NCBI GenBank assembly: GCA_963714375.1
Contig: CAVQOG010000003.1
Span: 310,001 to 374,000, forward strand
Length of the DNA stretch: 64,000 bases
Direction: 5' to 3'
From: UBA5794 sp963714375
GTDB taxonomy: Bacteria; Actinomycetota; Acidimicrobiia; Spongiisociales; UBA5794
The position numbers and the translations under genes were made by a program. A model generated the notes under the pieces. It ran no database searches. It had not been told where the DNA came from and worked only from the letters and a program-made list of their open reading frames with translations. Within the stretch, counting starts at the first letter, position 1, and each line of letters starts with the position of its first letter. Of this stretch, positions 60,595 through 64,000 are shown in pieces.

Positions 60595-61578
60595 TCATCC
60601 TCCCAGCGCTTCTGCAATCAGCTCAGCGTTCGTGGTGAGCATCCCAATCAACGAATCGGCCCCCGACCCCGGACGACCGATCGATCCGGTATACAGCTCG
60701 ACCACGCTGACGTCGTCGCCGACCTCGGACGCAACTGCCTCGGCGAGTCCGGTTGGATCCGTGGTTTCAGCAAAGATGACATCGACTTCTTCCTCGATCA
60801 TGCGCTCAACCAGGTCGGCGAGATCACCAGAGCTCGGCTCAGCGAGCGACGAACCCGATGGGACCACCGTCTCGATGACTTCAAGATCGAAACGCGACGC
60901 AAAGTATCCGAGGGAATCGTGGTTGGTGACGAGCTTGCGACGTTCATCGGGGATCGGGGACAGGGTCGATTCGATCGACTGTGCTGCGGTTGCCAGTTCA
61001 CGCCCGTAGGCAGAAGCCCGAGCGTGCCAGTCGACTGAATCATCTACCCACTCGAGTGCGTCGGCAATCGCTACTGCTGCGAGGGCCACTCGATCTGGAT
61101 CCATCCACACATGAGGGTCACAGCCCTGGGGTTCATCAACTCCAGCCGAAGCCGACAATTCCAAGCATGTCCTAGATCCACTCACGGCACTCACGGGGTG
61201 TGCTGTCAGCCCGACCCACAACACGTTTGCCCCGTCAATCTGAGCGATCTCGAGAACGTCAGCCAAGCCGGATTCGAGCCCGAGCCCGTTTGCGACGACA
61301 AGGTCAGCTGAGACCATCGCAGCAACCTGCGAGGACGACGCCTGAAACCCATGGGGATCGGCGCCAACGGGCATCAACGAGACGACGGACCCGGCGTCAC
61401 CGACAATTTGTGAAGCCACATCAGCCCAGATGGTTGTCGTTGCGACCACCGTGATGCCGGTCGAATCGTTGGAGGACGAAGCCGAGCAGCCGCTTGCGAC
61501 CAAGCCCAGAACAGCAAGCATCGCTGCGGTGCTCCGTATTACTACGCCAGCCGGCTGGGTTCGGGTGCCTTGCGCCAT
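60595..61578 (-). CDS. znuA: Zinc-binding ABC substrate-binding lipoprotein
   Basis: A 327-residue cluster A-I binding protein with a lipoprotein signal (GLVASGC, cysteine at residue 31). The metal ligands fit VGADPHGFQAS, GCDPHVWMDPDRV, TNHDSLGYFASRF and the acidic IFAETTDPTG. It lacks the long His-rich loop of some ZnuA proteins. The upstream Zur-like box and the adjacent zur gene support zinc. A manganese or iron role is less likely. Confidence 0.9.
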   Translation of the reverse strand: MAQGTRTQPAGVVIRSTAAMLAVLGLVASGCSASSSNDSTGITVVATTTIWADVASQIVGDAGSVVSLMPVGADPHGFQASSSQVAAMVSADLVVANGLGLESGLADVLEIAQIDGANVLWVGLTAHPVSAVSGSRTCLELSASAGVDEPQGCDPHVWMDPDRVALAAVAIADALEWVDDSVDWHARASAYGRELATAAQSIESTLSPIPDERRKLVTNHDSLGYFASRFDLEVIETVVPSGSSLAEPSSGDLADLVERMIEEEVDVIFAETTDPTGLAEAVASEVGDDVSVVELYTGSIGRPGSGADSLIGMLTTNAELIAEALGG

Positions 61579-61591
61579 CAGTATCCTATAA

Positions 61592-61613
61592 TGAGAATGG
61601 TTATCGTTATTGA
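61592..61613. promoter_or_regulatory. Zur/Fur-type operator between znuA and zur
   Basis: TGAGAATGGTTATCGTTATT (61592-61611) is an imperfect palindrome close to the Zur consensus TGAAAATGATTTTCATT-like family. It lies 14 bp from the znuA start and about 27 bp before the zur ATG, placing it at both promoters. Zinc-dependent repression by the adjacent Fur-family protein is expected. Confidence 0.8.
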
Positions 61614-61639
61614 AGCATAGTAGGACGACAAGAATTCAA

Positions 61640-62077
61640 ATGACCTCGAATCTCGACTCACAGATCGCTGATCGACTCACACAAGACGGGGTGCGATACA
61701 CCTCCGGTCGCCGCGCTGTCGTGGCGGCGCTGTTCGCTGCAGACGGGCCGATGTCAGCAAGCGAGCTCTCTGGCGTTCTTGCTGAGGATCACCCGCTGTC
61801 GTCGATCTATCGTTCCCTTGCGACCCTCACCGATGCGGACATCCTCACGGTCCATCTCGCGACCAAGGGTCTCGCCCGCTACGAGCTATCCGAGTGGTTG
61901 GTTGGTCATCATCACCATCTTGTCTGCACTGTGTGTGGATCGGTGGAGGACATCGACGTTTCGCCAGCGGATGAGAAGCGCCTTCGCGAGGTTGTCGACA
62001 CAGTCGCTTCGGTAGCGTCGTTCATGCCATCGAGCCATGCGCTTGAGATCGACGGGAGGTGTGCACAGTGTCAGTGA
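61640..62077 (+). CDS. zur: Fur-family metal regulator, probably Zur
   Basis: A 145-residue Fur-family repressor. The winged helix is VRYTSGRRAVVAALFAADGP and SSIYRSLATLTDADILT. The metal sites are HHHHLVCTVCG and a terminal CAQC. Its divergent position from znuAB and beside znuC, with the box between, favours Zur over Fur or Mur. The ATG at 61640 is chosen; a TTG at 61610 would run into the operator. Its end overlaps znuC by about 10 bases. Confidence 0.87.
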   Translation: MTSNLDSQIADRLTQDGVRYTSGRRAVVAALFAADGPMSASELSGVLAEDHPLSSIYRSLATLTDADILTVHLATKGLARYELSEWLVGHHHHLVCTVCGSVEDIDVSPADEKRLREVVDTVASVASFMPSSHALEIDGRCAQCQ

Positions 62078-62901
62078 CTGCAGTCGTCGCAACAGATATC
62101 ACACTCGCCTATGGCAATCATGTCGCAATTGACCGCTCGACGTTCAAGATTCCGGCGGGATGTGTGACTGCAGTCATCGGGCCAAATGCTGCAGGCAAAT
62201 CAACCATCCTCAACGCCATCGGGGGGCTCATGACCCCTACCCACGGAACGATCGAAGTATCAACGGCCGGTGGCAAACACCCTCGGATCGCCTACGTACT
62301 CCAGACCACAAAGGTGAACTACGCCCTACCCATCTCGGTACATGAAGTCGTCACCATGGGGAGGTACGCGACCACCGGTTCGTACCGGTGGCTCACCGCT
62401 CCCGATCGTGATGCAGTCGACCGCGCAATGAGCCGAATGGGTATTTCCAACATCTCGACATCGCGACTCCAGGATCTGTCGGGTGGACAGCGACAGCGGG
62501 TCTTCGTTGCCCAAGGCCTTGCCCAAGAACATGACATTCTCCTCCTCGATGAGCCGTTGACCGGTATCGATCTTCCTACCGCTCAGGCCATCGACGATGT
62601 CATTCACGATGAAACGGATCGCGGTTGTACGGTGGTCATGACGACCCACGACCTCTCCGAGGCACAGTTCTCGGATCATGTGCTGTTGGTCTCGGGCCGC
62701 GTCGTGGCGTCCGGTCCTCCCGACGAGGTTCTCACCGCTGAAAACCTCGTCGACGCCTACGGACCCTCCTTGCTCCATCTCGGCGATGGTGGCAGGCTCT
62801 TCCTCGACGATCCCGCCCACCCGCGTCTTCCCGGACGGCACGCCCATCGCGAGCGGATCATCCACACGGAGTCATCACCGACTGATCTACACGGTGAATA
62901 G
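62068..62901 (+). CDS. znuC: Zinc-type metal ABC transporter ATPase
   Basis: A 277-residue ATPase. Walker A is VIGPNAAGKSTILNAIGGLM, the signature is LSGGQRQRVFVAQGL, Walker B is ILLLDEPLTGIDLP and the His switch is MTTHDLSEAQF. A GGAGG site at 62055-62059 favours the GTG at 62068; the frame also allows GTG at 62059. It overlaps zur and completes the Znu transporter split across the two strands. The tail after residue 240 is long and rich in His and Arg. Confidence 0.9.
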   Translation: MSVTAVVATDITLAYGNHVAIDRSTFKIPAGCVTAVIGPNAAGKSTILNAIGGLMTPTHGTIEVSTAGGKHPRIAYVLQTTKVNYALPISVHEVVTMGRYATTGSYRWLTAPDRDAVDRAMSRMGISNISTSRLQDLSGGQRQRVFVAQGLAQEHDILLLDEPLTGIDLPTAQAIDDVIHDETDRGCTVVMTTHDLSEAQFSDHVLLVSGRVVASGPPDEVLTAENLVDAYGPSLLHLGDGGRLFLDDPAHPRLPGRHAHRERIIHTESSPTDLHGE

Positions 62902-62926
62902 GCCAGTGGCGCGTTCTGTGGGCTGT

Positions 62927-62964
62927 AACCCACCATTTTTGTGGGTTCATACCCTGGGTACGCG
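62927..62964. repeat. Hairpin plus CGCGTACCCAGGG half-copy after znuC
   Basis: AACCCAC (62927-62933) and GTGGGTT (62941-62947) form a stem with a T-rich loop. It is followed by ACCCTGGGTACGCG (62951-62964), the right half of the dispersed palindrome family. The stem could terminate znuC transcription. Confidence 0.55.
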
Positions 62965-62967
62965 AGA

Positions 62968-64000
62968 GTGAGGGACTCGGAGGCGCGGTCTGAGCGGACG
63001 TTTCCGGTGCTGCTCATCGGGATGGTGCTACTGGGCATGGGCCTCACGATCCCTGGGGTTGCGTGGCCCGACATCGCCTTGGATCTCAATCGTCCCATTG
63101 CTCAGCTTGGTTGGGTTTCGTTTGCCTACGGCTCCGGGTACACCGTTGCAAACCTCATCGGGGGCTCCGTCGCCCGACGCTGGTCGATTGGGACGATCCT
63201 TGCAGGAGCAGCCACAGTCAGCGCACTATCGCTGGCCCTGATCGCATTCAGTCCGTCGTGGGGTGTGTTCCTGATCGCGATGTTTGGCTACGCGTTCACC
63301 GGTGGTACCAACGATGTCGCCTCGAACACCTTCGTCTCGATTCGTCGGGGAACCAGATCAATGGGCGTTCTGCACGGCACATTCGGCATTGGCACAATCC
63401 TTGGTCCACTCCTCGTAGCGGCCACCCTTGGTCTTGGCGGCTCATGGCGGACTGCGTTCGTCGTCGTGGGCATCGGCCAGTTGCTGTACCTCACGGCGAT
63501 CCTGGCATACGCACGCCACGCATCGGTTCCCACACAAGACTCACCTCGGGGAAAGGACGGACTCAGGGTTACGAAACCGCTCATGTGGTCGCTCGCTGTC
63601 TTCTTCATGTACGCGGGTGTTGGTACCGGCGCCGGCGTCTGGGCGTTCACCTATCTGACCGAATACCGCAGTTTCAGTACGGCGGCTGGGAGCCTCGCCG
63701 TGGCCGCCTACTGGGCAGGCTTCACGGCTGCACGTTTCTCCCTCGGCATCATCGGTGACTCGATCGATCCCAACCGCATCCTGCGCTGGTCAACGATCGC
63801 AACGACGCTCGGACTGGTGGCGCTGTGGTGGAGTCCCACCCAGCCAATTGCCGTGGCTGTGCTCGTATTCACCGGCTTTGCCCACGGACCGGTCTTCCCC
63901 CTCGAGATCGTATTGACGCCAGGGCGTTTCGGAACGGGGCACACAGCGAACGTCATTGGCTTCGAGATGGCTTCTGGGAATGTTGGGAGCGCGATCCTGC
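62968..64000 (+). CDS. MFS transporter (partial, cut by the window end)
   Basis: From GTG at 62968 a frame stays open to the window end (344 codons). It encodes a 12-helix-type MFS protein: VLLIGMVLLGMGLTIPGVAW, GYAFTGGTNDVASNTFVSIR, FGIGTILGPLLVAATLGLGG and a central loop, then YAGVGTGAGVWAFTYLTEY. It resembles the YbjJ/FucP-like sugar or solute group. The end of the gene is missing. The substrate is unknown. Confidence 0.8.
   Translation, partial: MRDSEARSERTFPVLLIGMVLLGMGLTIPGVAWPDIALDLNRPIAQLGWVSFAYGSGYTVANLIGGSVARRWSIGTILAGAATVSALSLALIAFSPSWGVFLIAMFGYAFTGGTNDVASNTFVSIRRGTRSMGVLHGTFGIGTILGPLLVAATLGLGGSWRTAFVVVGIGQLLYLTAILAYARHASVPTQDSPRGKDGLRVTKPLMWSLAVFFMYAGVGTGAGVWAFTYLTEYRSFSTAAGSLAVAAYWAGFTAARFSLGIIGDSIDPNRILRWSTIATTLGLVALWWSPTQPIAVAVLVFTGFAHGPVFPLEIVLTPGRFGTGHTANVIGFEMASGNVGSAIL

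Noticed and set aside
63063..63758. Second frame over the MFS gene
   Set aside because: The frame beginning at the GTG at 62968 carries the hydrophobic MFS pattern through to the window end; this one does not.

Overview
The window reads as a chromosomal stretch of a moderately high-GC actinobacterium. The evidence is GTG/TTG starts, tightly overlapping operons, an ECF sigma factor with a membrane partner, threonine-rich lipoprotein linkers and a Zur/Znu locus. Assignment to Acidimicrobiia or a relative is inference. No rRNA, tRNA, CRISPR array, transposase or phage gene was recognised. The genes belong mainly to housekeeping and nitrogen-compound catabolism.

Layout. 1-4513: a histidine operon (hisG end, hisB, hisH, hisF, a hisA-hisI-hisE fusion, hisD) in which every gene overlaps the next. 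4536-9882: a histidine kinase, methylmalonyl-CoA epimerase, a small carboxylase-epsilon-like protein, a frameshifted stress/CBS protein, a thiolase and GlpX. 9944-13567 (minus): a QTMAN-like glycosyltransferase, a frameshifted ECF sigma/membrane-partner pair, recR and a frameshifted ybaB. 13674-21483: dnaX with repeats in its linker, a nucleotidase, a phosphonate-type ABC transporter with an outsized permease, and a dGTPase-like protein. 21502-32386: nitroreductase, dodecin, an M23 peptidase, an acidic DxDGDG-repeat protein, a baeRF-like protein, two head-to-head EamA transporters, a two-component system and the threonine catabolic pair kbl-tdh.

32688-46831 is the most distinctive region: two divergent operons resembling the YgeX/YgfK/SsnA/XdhD purine-catabolism module of enterobacteria and gut anaerobes. 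The minus operon carries a carbamoylase, an XdhD-like molybdenum hydroxylase, SsnA, a short YgfK and a diaminopropionate ammonia-lyase. The plus operon carries a second amidase, a DUF77 protein, an HTH regulator, a guanine-deaminase-like protein, a second molybdenum hydroxylase (one subunit frameshifted) and a metallo-beta-lactamase-fold protein. Between them lie two tandem copies of a TTTTGACA-TTT-TGTCAAAA palindrome that embed the -35 boxes of both operons. Together the genes could deaminate and oxidise purines, hydrolyse carbamoyl intermediates and release ammonia.

47157-64000: an SDR / glutamine-synthetase-like / aldehyde dehydrogenase trio (probable amine catabolism), a Liv-type ABC operon with a fused permease-ATPase, arginine deiminase, glpD, and a Zur-boxed znuAB / zur-znuC locus, ending in a truncated MFS transporter.

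Intergenic spaces carry several repeat families: degenerate 7-bp arrays, often arranged as hairpins; a CGCGTACCCAGGG palindrome; and a GC-rich double-hairpin element. Two of these are also translated inside the dnaX linker. Five genes carry single-base frameshifts, which may be assembly errors or real decay.
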